Below are positions 35,711-48,137 of a stretch of DNA of 64,000 nt, in pieces (the stretch's first letter is position 1; every line of letters begins with the position of its first letter). The DNA comes from Cyathus striatus (Eukaryota > Basidiomycota > Agaricomycetes > Agaricales > Nidulariaceae). The stretch covers positions 558,001-622,000 of the forward strand of contig JAOVFP010000016.1 of assembly GCA_025738555.1 (NCBI GenBank), given 5' to 3'. The translations under genes and the position numbers were made by a program. The notes under the pieces are model-generated. The model saw only the letters and a list, made by a program, of their open reading frames with translations. It had not been told where the DNA came from and did not search any database.

Positions 35711-35812
35711 CATTCCCACTACCTTTTAAGGTAGCTGGGTATTAGGGACGTTTGGGCCACTGGATATGGTAATTTGAGGATCTTGGATAAGATCTCAACC
35801 TGATTGGCTGGA
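35711..35812 (+). repeat. Dispersed repeat, CCCACTACCTTTTAAGGTAG block, copy 2
   Basis: CCCACTACCTTTTAAGGTAG is followed by TTAGGGACGTTTG, GGATATGGTAATTTGAGGAT and ATCTCAACCTGATTGGCTGG. Related blocks occur at 39080-39212 and 40490-40570. Confidence 0.65.
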
Positions 35813-35862
35813 GCCATTCTGAATTCCTGTGACACGTGACATTGTTATGGATTGGCGGCTGA

Positions 35863-36591
35863 CACGGCGGGCTTTTGGCTGTCCAGTTCCAGATGTCCTT
35901 TGGCCTGTCGTTTAGTCTGTCCTGTTTAGCATCATACACGTGTTCGTCACACTCATCAAACCGATTTGCGATGGCTTCGGAATTGATGGGGCACAGAGAT
36001 TGAACCAAGCTGGTGCATAATAAACACCGGGATAGTGGGGGCCATGTATTATTTGACTTTAATGACAATAGTGTATACTAGCACTTGATGTCTAGGTATT
36101 TACTAAGAATTATATGTAGTACTTAATCCACTTTAGTAATCTTGAGCAATTTTTATCAGGACCTTGATCTGGTTCATCTCGTATCTTACATTCACTTCTT
36201 CTGGACTGTACTTTGAACAATGAGAAGACACAAAGGTGAAAATTTATTCCATGTAAAATTCTCTAATTAACACAAGCATATAACAAATTAATTATAGGAT
36301 AATAGGTAGAGTAGTCCAAAATATTTAAGGAAAATAACTGAAAATGCGAATTTTAAGATATTAAAAGCTTTCTATAGAAATACTTTGGATGTTCAGGTGG
36401 TCTACGTCGACGCATTTTGAACAACAATTTGTTGGTTCCACATGCCAGTTTGGATTGATATCGTCTCAACTTTGATTATCGATCATCAGCCAGTTCATTA
36501 TATGTGACATACACGTGCTTGATGCCAGACAGGACAGACTAAACAACAGGCCAAAGGACACCCGGAACTGGACAGCCAAAAGCCCGCCGTG
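35863..36591. mobile_element. Foldback MITE, 729 bp, with 85-90 bp inverted repeats
   Basis: The left arm (35863 to about 35945) begins CACGGCGGGCTTTTGGCTGT. The right arm (about 36505-36591) is its inverse with a few differences. Both contain CCTTTGGCCTGT and AGTCTGTCCTGT words. The only candidate duplication is TGA on each side, so the superfamily is uncertain. There is no coding capacity between the arms. Confidence 0.75.
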
Positions 36592-36599
36592 TGAAGCAC

Positions 36600-39030
36600 T
36601 GACCCTTCAAAGCTTCAGGCTTCAGTTGTCCCCTCCTTGAGGCTCAATTGTTCGTTATCTCTCTCATATTGGCTTCTTCACCTTTGCTTGAGTGATGGCA
36701 TGTACACTGGAGAAGACCATAAAATTGTCATGTTTATATGTTTTGGCATGGAGATTTCATTCAGGCAGTATGGTTATTTCTTCTTGAAATCAACTATCTT
36801 ATTCATTGGTTCTTCCCTAGTTGATACATAAATCATGTCAATCCCAAGGTAATAATCCAATATTGTAGCAGTAACCAAACCACTTCCAATGCAACATCAT
36901 GCGAACAGGGATCCTGTAGGGCTACAGTGAGAAGGGGGTGATCGATCATATGTGTAAGTCCGTTTGGTGGGTGACTACAGGATATATATGGGGCTCACCT
37001 GTGCTTGGTTGGATTTAAATGGTAAGCACACTACAGTACATTACATGATTATCTTTCTCATTAATCCCACAGTGTACTGATATTTTCTCAATGCTGTTAC
37101 GGCGAGACTCTGCAGACAACGCAAGCAACCCCTTCTCTCACTCTCTCCGTACATCGCTAGCATTCCCGACTCAGAATCCCACGTAAATATGCTCTATCGA
37201 TTCCGTCATGACTAGACTCTGCTGGCCAGTGGTAGTAGTTACTATGGAGGCTGGTGGAAAGCAATGAAAGGAACGTAGCACGAATGAAACACACCTGTGT
37301 GTCACATTATGGAGCCACCTCCATGTCCCTGGTTGCAAGTTTGGATGGGTTGGTACTAGTACTAGTGTGCAGTATGCATTGTGTATGTCTCATCTTCCAT
37401 CTACGTGTGTTAACTGTATCCAGTCCAGATGGTGATTGGTATGTCTTAAAGATTGTCAGTAACGTATCGGGGCGTGGCTGAATCTTTTCCTCATAGACCA
37501 CTTTCTCTGCCATCCAGTTTCAAACGTCACACAAACACCTGTGTTCGTCACCAGTGTACGATTAGGCCTTCTTTCGATATCATGGATGTTTCCCGTGTTT
37601 TGCGGCTGCTCCCCCCCCATGAGCTCTCTAGGGCAGATTGGTGAGGTCGTTCTATTGCAAGTCTTCCACTGCCACTGTTGAAAATAGGGGCATAGGCTGG
37701 GTTACTGTCGCACTGCTGTCCCTCCCAACTAAAACACCATCTGCACCTGCTCACCAAGTCAATACATTGGAGGGGAACAACTCCGATGTGACAATGATTC
37801 TTTTCTCACAAAGCTGGTATTCCCTACATTCTGGTGTTTGGTGGTAGTTTTGACCATTGTTTAGATATCCAAATTCTAGTGTACGTTTTTTCTTTGGTCA
37901 CGCAATTGAAATAATGTTTCTGTCGTTTATCATAGTTTATAATACTCTCTTATCTTCCGTAAGATCCACAAACAACATTGTTACTGCTCCCCCACCAGAC
38001 TTACAGATTGTAGCATTTGGTAAGTACTATCTTCACTCATAAGTAGTTAAACTAACAAATCACATATCCTCTTCACGAGAACTCCTACACTGGTCGCAAA
38101 TATGTACAGCTCGAACTAAGGTACTTCTGTTGGATATTTGATACCCAGCACACTTATTCATACCTGTGTTACAACCATCTCAACCTGAACACACCACACT
38201 TTCCCTACTCTCCAATGACCATCTTACCCCTGCCGAGAGATCGCTCATTGTTATGCTGACAGATCTTAGTGGTGTCAACAAATGTTGAGAAGTCTTTCGT
38301 AGGAGAATGAAGGAAATCAAGGGGCGTAAGGAGACTGTGGGGCATGTCCCTTGGCTATACACGATATCTATCAGTCTATGCAGTCTGTCATCAGCACCAC
38401 AACAATCACTGCAACACCGACTTACCAACGCAATCAGAAAAGTGGTACACTGTAAGGCAAAACATTTCGATTCGGCATTCGACACCAATGGTCCAGGCCC
38501 ACTGTACAGTGCTATGAAAACTCTTTACATGTGTTGCCACGTGCATTCTCAATAGGCTATGTGTTATTTACTACACTAGCCTACTATCTAAATCATCCAT
38601 GACTCGCTCAAGTATTTTAAGTATATAAACCCTCGTGTACTTACAGCTCCCTCCTCATTTGAATACACCACACCCATTCATATCTACTGAAGTCCCATTT
38701 CTCATTATTCAACAAGGGTCAAGTAGATCAAAAAGAGTGCCCTCTGGTCGACACTGTCCATATCCTTCTCCAGTATTCACTTTTGCACTCCAATATCAAA
38801 ACCTTAAGTGTCTCAGACTTAACTCATACCCACTTCAATCTTAAACTCTTAATTGTAACCTGGGGAGCTGTCTCATTGTTAAATCTAAGTGCTATGGAGC
38901 TTGACAGTGATAAGAGCTTAGTCTCCGAGTTGGCTGTTTCGTTGTATTTCATTATGAAATTGTTATCACTATAATAAAAATAATATACGTGCAATGTAAG
39001 TGTTGGATTTTGGATTTCACTGAGGCTGGG
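36600..39030. other. Gene-poor stretch with short ORFs and splice-like signals
   Basis: Several ORFs of 60-110 codons overlap on both strands. The segment 38060-38200 (NSYTGRKYVQLELRYFCWIF) looks protein-like but runs into stops. I cannot assemble a convincing gene; a decayed multi-exon gene is possible. Confidence 0.25.
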
Positions 39031-39041
39031 TAGCTCATGAG

Positions 39042-39212
39042 AGTAGTGGGCTTTGCCACTTGCCGGCCCTATTTCTTTATTCCCACTACCTTTTAAGGTA
39101 AGTGGGTCTTAGGGGACTCTTGACATCCTGAAAAGGCAATTTGAGATCTGACTTTGGGATCTCAACCTGATTGGTTCTTGCTGTGATCTCAACCTGATTG
39201 GCTCCTGCCACT
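39042..39212 (+). repeat. Dispersed GGTAGTGGGC repeat, copy 3
   Basis: GTAGTGGGCTTTGCCACTTG is followed by CCGGCCCTATTTC, CCCACTACCTTTTAAGGTA and AATCTCAACCTGATTGG-like words, the last in two copies. Confidence 0.65.
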
Positions 39213-39477
39213 ATTGAAACCAAAACTATTCAAAATGTATTTAGTACACTTATGAATTGGACCACTATTTCAATCAAATGTCATCAATTGAAAATCCTAC
39301 TACTATATAATCTTGTGTTGTATTTATTTCCCATCCTTGCTTCTATCTTGAACTGTGTGTTATCTTTACTCCTCCCTCATCTCTGACTAGCTAAAATCAA
39401 TCCCCATTTCACAATGTGTGTTGCATTCCTTTTGTCATTTAATTTGACTAACTTTCATACCCTACAGCCCTTTCATG

Positions 39478-40151
39478 TCTTCTTCACTGTCTGTCATAAC
39501 TTCTTCCAGCCTTCCTCCACATGCAACACCTGAATTGAGTCATGTATGTTATATTCTTCTTAGTAATCTGTATGTTGCTCATTTCTCATCATAGTTTCAA
39601 TCCATTGTTGGAAACCTAAAAGATTTATCACATATATTTATGTCTATGCAATGCTTGAAATATATTATGAATCCCCATGGAATTAGCACTAGTGCTAGCA
39701 ATTATCCAGATATTAACAAGTTTCTTAAACATATCTTAGGAAAATGTTTTTCAAATAACACACCTGAACTTTGTAAATTATATTCTGCCCAATTCTTGTC
39801 TCCTTATCATTTGAATTGCTATTTTATTGAAACTACTTATATGCAACAAAGATCCAACTCATCTGTTATCTCACTCTTTACAAAAACTGCTATATGTCCA
39901 TACCCACTATTTCATATGAATCAGTTTCCTCATTTATAAATAGCATTCCTACTCTGAAAGAGAAAGAATTGGAACTAATTGTCTCAGCTCATGTGATTGA
40001 TATTCTATATGATTCATGGCATGTTGATGGTCTGTGTTCAGCATCTGATATATTTCAGTGTGTCCAATTTAAAGCTGAATTCTATGCATCTTTGCAACAA
40101 ATACCTTCCCAGTCAGAGTTGTGTATTACAAAATATACTCAATACCACTAA
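39478..40151 (+). CDS. Hypothetical protein, possibly frameshifted
   Basis: The frame starts MSSSLSVITSSSLPPHATPE at about 39478. It appears to splice near 39540-39595 into an exon reading FQSIVGNLKDLSHIFMSMQC ... NKFLKHILGKCFSNNTPELC. At about 39890 the frame shifts by one at an A-rich run and continues as SIPTISYESVSSFINSIPTL ... TKYTQYH to a stop at 40151. No known domain is seen. It lies between two copies of the dispersed GGTAGTGGGC repeat, so it may be cargo of that element. Confidence 0.35.
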
Positions 40152-40452
40152 TTCACATTCAGTACTAATACTTATTTTAAAATAACTAAAATATTACTGA
40201 AGACAACTTATCATCCTTTTCTACTAAATATCTTTCTTCCATGTTAAGCAACTATGTGGCTTAACAAGTCCAAATTGTCCAGGGTATTTCCATTTGCCTT
40301 ATTTTAATCTCACCTATCACAACCTGTTTCTTTTCAGACTTATGAACTTCATATCCACAAAATATATGAGTTTTAATCTATTGTTTCAATTGCTGTATTT
40401 TCAATTTGTATTATTGATAATTCCCTTACCTGGCCCTATTGTTTATTTGGTA

Positions 40453-40570
40453 GGTAGTGGGTTTTGCTGCTAGATGGCCCTATTTTTTATTGGGTATTAG
40501 GGACCTTTGTACTGCTGGATATGGTAATTTGAGGATCTTGGATAAGATCTCAACCTAATTGGCTGGAGTT
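40453..40570 (+). repeat. Dispersed GGTAGTGGGC repeat, copy 4
   Basis: GGTAGTGGGTTTTGCTGC, then GGCCCTATTTTTTATT, TTAGGGACCTTTG, GATATGGTAATTTGAGGATC and ATCTCAACCTAATTGGCTGG. It is close in sequence to 35743-35812 and 39042-39212. Confidence 0.65.
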
Positions 40571-40802
40571 GTTTCTGAATTTGTGTGATGCTTGTGACAA
40601 GTTGCTGATGGGCTGGTACGATTCTTTTCCCTTACTTTCTTCGGCTCTCATTCTCATACTGATACATACTTCTTTACATCAACTCACAACACCTCCTGCA
40701 GGTCAAGTCTGCAGCTTGTATTTCATCTCAGTGCAGATGTCCAAAGAATTCAATGTCATCAGTATTGTCCTTACCTAAACTCAATTTGAAATGATTTAAG
40801 GA

Positions 40803-41072
40803 GATGCGGCGAAGTACTTGGGGAAAGGCACTAAGAATATTGTGCTGAACTCGACATGGCTCTATTTCCTACCACTAAAATTGCAATACATAGTGATACC
40901 TTTACATACCATAGTTCTTCAGGCTTCAGGTGACAGGATCCCTCTCCTGCCACTGATGTCTGCTCTGGAGTTGACCGCCATTTTGTATACAGCCTCGAAC
41001 ACCGTCTCATTGATTCGATTCCAGACACATGCATGTATCCACATGGGTTTCTTCCAGTTCCGTAGCAATTAG
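40803..41072 (+). pseudogene. ORF remnant, unrecognised
   Basis: The plus strand reads GDAAKYLGKGTKNIVLNSTW then LKLQYIVIPLHTIVLQASGD to a stop at 41072. Composition is protein-like but there is no start codon or family match. It is possibly an exon of a decayed gene. Confidence 0.2.
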
Positions 41073-41798
41073 TACCCTGGGTCCGGGAGGTACATGGAGG
41101 CGTAAATTTCAACAGTATTGTAGAAATCCAAGATCTGTGAAATTGGAAACAGTGGTTTGTCATATACAGTGCCAATCAAAAGTATTGCATGCACAAAATA
41201 CAAACAAATAAGATTGCGAGAAACATAACTTCCCTCAAAGTAGCTCAAATCTCTTCATGTAAAATGTAGATATGTAATACACGACTTGCCCTACAATAAT
41301 ATGATTTTTGCAAATTTTTATATACACAGAATAATGCTACAGGAAGTGATGAAAAAAGGTGAGGTTTTGACTGTATTGCACGCTTTACCACATTATTTGG
41401 GCTCGACGAAATTATGTGCATTTTAAGTATGTTATACTACTGCTTAAGAGTTTTAAAACGCGTTATTGAACATAAAATTCGGAGCTGTATATCATTTGTT
41501 ATTGTCAAGGTGTTCTGGAGACTTTCGCTATTTTTAGTGTAATTTGGCCTCTCTCTTTGTTGCTGTCTCATGTCATTGTTCATAACACAGCTGCAACCAG
41601 TGCAATGTGTACTTACCTCGCTTACACTTCAGATATATTAACTTCTAATTGATGATTCTTTGCATATTTTTTAGTATCTCCAATTACTTTTCTATCTCTA
41701 CACCAATTCTGCATTATCCCATGAAATTTATACTAACCAATTCTCACCAGTCCATCAATATAATTTATCTTCTTGGGAAAACTAGGTTGAATTCTGTT

Positions 41799-41840
41799 GG
41801 TAGTGGGCTTTGCCGCATGTCGGCCCTATTCCTTTATTTT
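41799..41840 (+). repeat. Dispersed GGTAGTGGGC repeat, copy 5
   Basis: GGTAGTGGGCTTTGCCGC then GTCGGCCCTATTCC, matching copies 1, 3 and 4. Confidence 0.6.
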
Positions 41841-41899
41841 TGGGAATGCCAGGGGGGAGAACAGGGTGTGCTCAATATGTCGTTCTCATCATCATGAAC

Positions 41900-43340
41900 C
41901 ATGATCATCACGCACACCTACCCTTTTTCTGTCTTACAATAGCCCATCATACGTCCAGCGCACAACAATCATGAGTTTTTAGGTGCAGCTTCCCTACTCC
42001 TCCACACGTTCCAGGCAAGGTGTCAAATCCGCACCTGGCCTTTGAACACACAACGAACATGACAAATAGCCTTGGTGGTGAATGCCATGTGTGAACTCAC
42101 AGATCCTATTCTTTCTACCAATGTACATCTAATCCTGTTACTTCAACGGTCTGTGTTCCCTTGGTTGCCTTGCCTTATCCCTTGAACCAGCCCGATTTCT
42201 ATTGCATTCCACGGCAATGCATCTATGTGGCAGCAACAGAACATGTAGATCTGTTTAAGCATGTATCAACTTTCAATTTACACACTGGAACTTGAAGGGT
42301 ATGCTCAACATGTTTAGATAACGAGGTTGTCTGAGCTTCCAACCAGTGTGGGCATAGGGGAAGAGAGGAGGATAGAGGATAAGAGGATATAACATTGCAC
42401 TATCATACAATGGAAATGGGGTTACTTCACATGCTTCAAGCTAAGTTCCACATCTCACTCTCTGGATCTATTGGGTTCTTTTACCACATTTCAAGATCAA
42501 ATCAACCTGTCGTCACTGCTCATTACTATCCTGCATATAGTGGGCACTCTCAGTGGAATCTGAGACATCTCATGCCTATCAATGTGTGATCTAACATGGG
42601 CATAGGCACTCCCACCCTGCGCATTAAGAACACCCCATGCCTCGAACGAATTCCTTTGATTGACATCTGGATTCTCTGTTCCTCCTTCATACTCACAAGT
42701 GCAATGCACACTTTGAACTGTTGTGTCACAGGCCTGTAAGCCTACTTTGCATTTTCTTAGTTCGTGTTGTGTTTGCGAATGCCCTAGTACCACTGATATC
42801 TTGTCAGAATAGGAATATAGGAGGGAGAGAAGAAAACATATGCATAACCACAGCCAATTGATAGCTTTATTGTTCATTCTCAACAACTCACTTCTCCAAT
42901 CTTGGCAAAATACCCTAGATAAACATGCCAGAGAACCCTTTGAGTTGGATGGTGAAATTGTTATAGTGTGGTTCTGCTTGGCCTTGGAGGAAGTGTGCGA
43001 CTTGTGAAGAAGTTTGTGGGCTTGGGGTGTTGAGCAAGCAAGTAATGGTATAGTTGGTTTTTCGTTGTTTTGGTACTGGATAATTTTGACCAACTGTTTG
43101 GTCATGTGTCACACAGGGCCATGAACAGAACAGATTTAGCTGTTGGTCATGTGTCACAAAGACTCATGAACACAGGTACAAGGAAAACAAAAATTGTCAA
43201 AAATTGTCAAAAATAAAATAAAATGAGTAGCAATATTTAAAACAGTGTTGATACTAATATATACCTCCTGATGTGTGTAATGAGTATAATAATTACAGTT
43301 GAAAGCCATTCAAATCTACTCCAGCTTAAATGGCTTTTTG
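41900..43340. other. Region without a confident gene; 202-codon minus-strand ORF
   Basis: The longest frame (43105-42497, minus) has mixed composition and one hydrophobic segment (WLWLCICFLLSLLYSY) but no recognised motif. Its first part overlaps a sequence shared with 35500-35560 (GGGCTTGGGGTGTT-AGCAAGC), so part of it is repeat-derived. Confidence 0.25.
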
Positions 43341-43689
43341 GAGGTCTTTACACTCACCCCCCCATTTCATTCAGACTCCAGATGGACTTCAAGGATTTTC
43401 TGGATAGTCTGTGGAATCCAGCTGGACTCCAGCTGGACACATTTTGGCTGCAAGTCCAGCCAATTTGTTTAAATCTGGTCCTGTTCCAGTCCACCTGTAG
43501 TCCACCAGGAATTCTTTCATTAGCTGGAGTCTGGCAAGTTTAGCAGGAATTCTGGCAGACTAAATCCATTCAGAACTCACCTGGACTCTGGTTGGAACTA
43601 GGCAGACACAGACTCTTCATTAGCCACTATTAGTATTACTAGCTTTTTTTAGTATTAGCTACCTTTTATTAATTTATAGTAAAAATATG

Positions 43690-43775
43690 CAACAAGCAGG
43701 AATCAAACCCAGATTGAACAGACAAGTCACATGAACAACACGAACATATGTGATACCAATACACCAAAGGGTCAT
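43690..43775 (-). ncRNA. tRNA-like pol III promoter sequence in element C
   Basis: Minus strand: A-box-like TTGGTGTATTGGTATCA (43751-43767), B-box-like GGGTTTGATTCCTGC (43696-43710), then TTTTT (43681-43685). It is nearly the same as the copy at 8084-8170 and points to the terminus at 43341. Confidence 0.55.
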
Positions 43776-43859
43776 ATATTCCATAGAGACAATATGCTAG
43801 ATAATCACTATATATTTTACATTCCTAAAATGGTATGTCATTTTCCCACCTTGCTTTTT

Positions 43860-44090
43860 CTTTCTCCCCCACATCAACATGTCAAGCTCACGTTGTTGCC
43901 TCAAACCCCCTTCCCACATTGTTGCCTTCTCACGTCATTGCCTCACGCTCTCTCCCACATTGTCACCTGAAGCCCCCTTCACACATTGGCACCTCAAGGC
44001 TCCTTCACATGTTGTTGCCTTAGGACCCCTTTCCACATCATCACCCCATGCCCACCTCCCATGTTGTCACTCAATCGACTCAAGCACAAG
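43860..44090. repeat. CACATTGTTGCCTCAAGCC array
   Basis: About eight degenerate copies of a 30-bp unit. An inverted, decayed counterpart is at 56250-56350 in copy D (TTGAGGCAATAACATGGGAG). Confidence 0.6.
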
Positions 44091-44269
44091 ATCAATAGCA
44101 CAGCAAGATCAATAACATAGGGTATAGGTGCTGTGGTGTGAACAGTTGCATGTGGGTGAGTGCATATAAAACTACAGGTATGTATTTCCCCCTCCTTTCT
44201 CCCTCTTCTCTTCTCACTACACGACAATGGGTGCAGTTTATAGGCATGCCTCTCATCATCCCCCTCCCC

Positions 44270-44905
44270 TCCTCATTCTCATCTCACAAGTGATGAGGAT
44301 GAGTGCTCTTTGTGCTTCTACTGCCACCTTGTCTGGCAAGTGACAAGTGTTTGTCCCCTGTTCTTCCCTTCCCCACCTCATCTGGCAAGTGATGAATGTG
44401 TGTGCATCCATGCACACATCCCCCTCCTCTCCACCCCAAGCATCCTCCATCCCCCCATCATTCTCCCCCACCTCATCTGGCTAGTGACAAGTGTGTGTGT
44501 GTCCCCATGCATGTCCCTCTCCTCTTCACCTCATATGTCCTCCACCCTCCCATCATCCTCTCCCTCACATCCCCTTCCTCTTCCCCTCTTCCCATGTCCT
44601 CCATCCCTCTGTCATCCTGTCCCCCACCTTGTCTGGCAAGTGACAAGTGTGCATGCATCCCTGCACATGTCAGAGTGGCCATCCCCCCTCTTCACCTGGC
44701 TCTCATCTTGCAAATGACAAGCTTGCCATCCCCCCCTACTCCACTGCCTCCTCATCTCACAAATGACAAGGATGAGTGTATTCCTCCCCCCCCCTTGTCC
44801 TTGTCCTTGTCCTTGTCCTTGTCTTGCAAGTGATGAGGACAAGCATATTGTCCCCCCCCCTTGTCCTCATCCTTGTCTTGCAAGTGATGAGGATGAGCAC
44901 TCATC
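44270..44905. repeat. Hairpin-repeat cluster 3 (9 copies)
   Basis: Copies are near 44275, 44328, 44376, 44472, 44630, 44702, 44752, 44815 and 44872, with spacers of C-rich DNA. The copies near 44328 and 44630 pair CTTGTC with GACAAG; the copy near 44275 pairs CTCATC with GATGAG. Confidence 0.75.
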
Positions 44906-45843
44906 CCCCCTCCTCCTCCTCCTCCTCATCTTCTTAACCACCACCACTATCTTGCTATCTCAAAGCATTTTAACACATCTACACACCATGACTTTGTTGT
45001 TCCACTCACTCTGCTACAATTCTGGCTTCTAGTATTACTCCTACTGAATCTGCTTCTCTGTCAGTTGCTACACATGAAGCTTGCAGCAAGTCTCACAAGC
45101 ATGGTACTTCTGCTGCTGATCTTACAGTCCAACCACCAACAAAGAAGCAGGCCACAACCAACAAACCTATTACAGATAATGAGGAGAGTGAAAATGTGCA
45201 GGAAAAACAGAGGAAAAAGGTTATAAAAGCCAAGAAAGCCAAAAAAACTCGGTATGGTTTCATAACTTTCTTTCACTGCCTTGCTAATATTTTTTAGAAA
45301 AACTTCGGAAAAGAAAAGAGCTGAGGATGCTGCTGCAGATGAAGAAGGTATACCTGATCTTACTGCATATGTGTTACGTGTATTTATACAATATTTATGT
45401 ACTAATAATACTTAGTGCTGAAAGGGTGCTGGAGGAAAGTGGCCTTCCTGTTGCCCCTCCAAAGCAGGGTCCATCTTCTGATGTACCTCAACTGGCAGCT
45501 CTGGTTTTCACTGTTACTTGTAAGTGCTGTTCAGACATGGAAAAAGGTAAAAAAATATTCTTTTATATGTATAAAATGTGTATCTAAACATTTATATCTT
45601 CTACAGTTGAAGAAGAACATGAATCAGATGGATATGATACCAATAATGAAAGCAAAAATAAAGGTTTGAATTGATAGCTCACATGTATATTTACTAACAC
45701 AAGTTATATTTCAGAAAATACTGAAGGTTCAACTGATGGGTCAAATGCAAGTCATGGAAATGAATCGGAACACAGTGATGGTAGGTGATATTAGCATCAC
45801 ATCTTTCAAGTCTGACAAAAAGTATACAGAAGATTGAGGCATG

Positions 45844-45927
45844 TCAGCCAAATTTCTCATTTAACCTTGACATTTTATGATATTGAAATATCATAAAATG
45901 TCAAGGTTAAATGAGAAATTTGGCTGA
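45844..45927. repeat. Perfect 41-bp palindrome with a 2-nt centre
   Basis: Arms 45844-45884 and 45887-45927 are exact inverse complements; the outer bases are TCAGCCAAATTTCTC and the centre is GA. It lies in an intron-exon duplication zone of the element C gene. Confidence 0.9.
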
Positions 45928-46116
45928 TACTTATGGAAGATCACACCAGTAAGAATAAAGGTAAGAAAAGTTCAGTAATGTTATAACTGTATTACTGTAT
46001 TTAAGATCTTGAAAGGGAGTGATATCAGCATTGTATCTTCCAAGTCCAACAGCAATCATACAGAAGACAGGACTAGTAAAGATAAAGGTATGGATTTTCA
46101 GTAATATTTGTATTTA

Positions 46117-46806
46117 TGTTACATCCGTGTCCGGAATCCACTATTCCGCACTTCCGCACTATTCCGCACTTCCGCACTATCCCGCACTTCCGCGTTGGCC
46201 GCATTTCTGACCAATTGTCAGATATGTCGTCATGATTTATCACTTACTTACTTGTGCTCATCCACTATGTCACTATTTCGTATTACTCCTCAATTACTAC
46301 TCCTATCCATTTCACTATATCACATACAGCCATTACTTCCATTCTTCAGCCACTACTTCTCTATGGTGGCTGACTCCATGTTTACCTATCCCTAGTTATA
46401 CCCTTATACTTCGCTCAAAGTAAACTACTCCATACTTTACTTAGTATTTAGGGTCTAGTTTTTGTATAGTAACTTTAGTTTTCATATCGACTATGATTAC
46501 AAATATACCACTATACTCCGTCTTCTTGTCTCTAAGGTTTTGTCCTTAGTTCTGGTCTCTATTCCGACCTTTCTGCATTTCGCACTCAACCTTGCTCCTA
46601 CCTTGAGCTTGTTCCTATCTTGACTTTGAAATACGAACCACCGAGAATCACAAGGGGCGCAGCACATAAGCTGAAGCCAAGGTTCCCTTCCGCACTTTTT
46701 GAGTTCTCCACTTCCGACCTTGAGCTTACGTAATACTATGAGTAGCTCCCTCTGTGCTAAACCCAGCGCTTCCCTATTATCCCTCCGAGTGGTACAGTAC
46801 GTAACA
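46117..46806 (+). mobile_element. Solo Ty3/Gypsy LTR, 690 bp
   Basis: It begins TGTTACATCCG and ends GTACGTAACA, with a perfect 5-bp duplication ATTTA (46112-46116 and 46807-46811). It shares GGGGCGCAGCACATAAGC and its surroundings with the 5' LTR at 57576-58237, so it is a diverged relative of that retrotransposon. It sits within an intron of the element C gene (donor near 46088, acceptor TTTGCAG at 46831), which shows that it inserted later. Confidence 0.85.
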
Positions 46807-47998
46807 ATTTATACTGACTCAATGTTTGCAGAGCTAGATATTATCATGAATAGTCCACTGGTTAGTCCACCTTGTACCACCAGTAAGCCAGGTACAGTCA
46901 ACACTGTGGATATTACCAATATTAGTCCCAAAGGTTCTTCAAGGAGTGAAGGTAAACCTATAATTTGTATAAATATATATGTACTAACTCTAAGTAGGTG
47001 GCATTCTCAGAGGAAATGCACTTGGGAATCACCCAAATGCTGCCAACTTTCACAGTGCTGCTGAAAGCACTACTGTCGGTTCAGTTAAGGGGCAAGTATG
47101 GTTGTATATGTCTAATGCAGATCCAAGTACTGTTATGGTACCTGGAGTTGCTTCATTTACATTGAAGCATAATCTTATGGCAACCATTGGGCCTGTGTTG
47201 AAGAAACTCAAAGACAGAGCCAAACATTTCTTTAGTATGTTTTCTTTCATATTTTATTCATATACTAATATCATTTTAGCTGCTGATCACTGATTGTATG
47301 TTTATGAAAGTAAAGCCTGGAACATTCTCAGAAACTTTGAATCTGCTGTCAAGGATGATGAGGAAGTTGACTGGCTAAAGATAGATGGCAAATTTATCTT
47401 GCCAATTCTGAGTGTAGCTATATATTTTATTCTTTTATTCTTGTACCATTTACTTATATTGTGTTGCTTTATAGTCTGGATTTCAGCCAAATGTACCACT
47501 CTCCCTCAATGTTGAGACATATTCCATTCAGTCTAAGTCAGCTGAAAGCTCTGCAACTAGCTCTTGTGCTGTTTCTCACTCTCACACCCCTTCTCTTGTT
47601 CAAAGAGGTGGAATCTCAGAGCAACATACTGCAGAACTTATTGATGTTCTAAAGATTTCTAGGGACATTCTTGAGAGCACTGCACCTGGACTTTGAGTCG
47701 CATACCAGAGGTATCTTGCCTGTATAAAGGCAGTTTCTGACCACAATACTATGGAAAAGAACAGGACTTGGCCAGTTGCCAAGGCCACAAAGAAAGAAAT
47801 TGTCACAGTCTTTGTCTCATCTTCAGCCTGGTATGAGAATTATTCAAACTTTGATAAGATTGCAGATTTTCCGGCAATGCAGTCTTGGTTGGCTGAAGAT
47901 GAGGATAGTCCTACAGATCTAGACCTTTGGGGCTTTGAAAGAGATTACTGCATGTTTTTGGATTTGAAAAGATGGCTTAAGGAGAAGAAGGAGAAAAG

Positions 47999-48137
47999 GA
48001 AGGGAAAGGGAAAGGGAAAGGGAAAGGGAAAGGGAAAGGGAAAGGGAAAGGGAAAGGGAAAGGGAAAGGGAAAGGGAAAGGGAAAGGGAAAGGGAAAGGG
48101 AAAGGGAAAGGGAAAGGGAAAGGGAAAGGGAAAGGAG
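47999..48137 (+). repeat. (GGGAAA)n hexanucleotide repeat coding for (GK)n
   Basis: About 22 nearly perfect hexamers in frame with the element C gene. The corresponding tails of A and B are Gly/Lys-rich but not repetitive. The antisense ORFs of Ser-Leu or Phe-Pro repeats are artefacts. Confidence 0.9.

Noticed and set aside
40831..41175. Minus-strand ORF of 114 codons as a gene
   Set aside because: The opposite strand carries a more protein-like stretch at the same place, and neither has a start codon context or domain.
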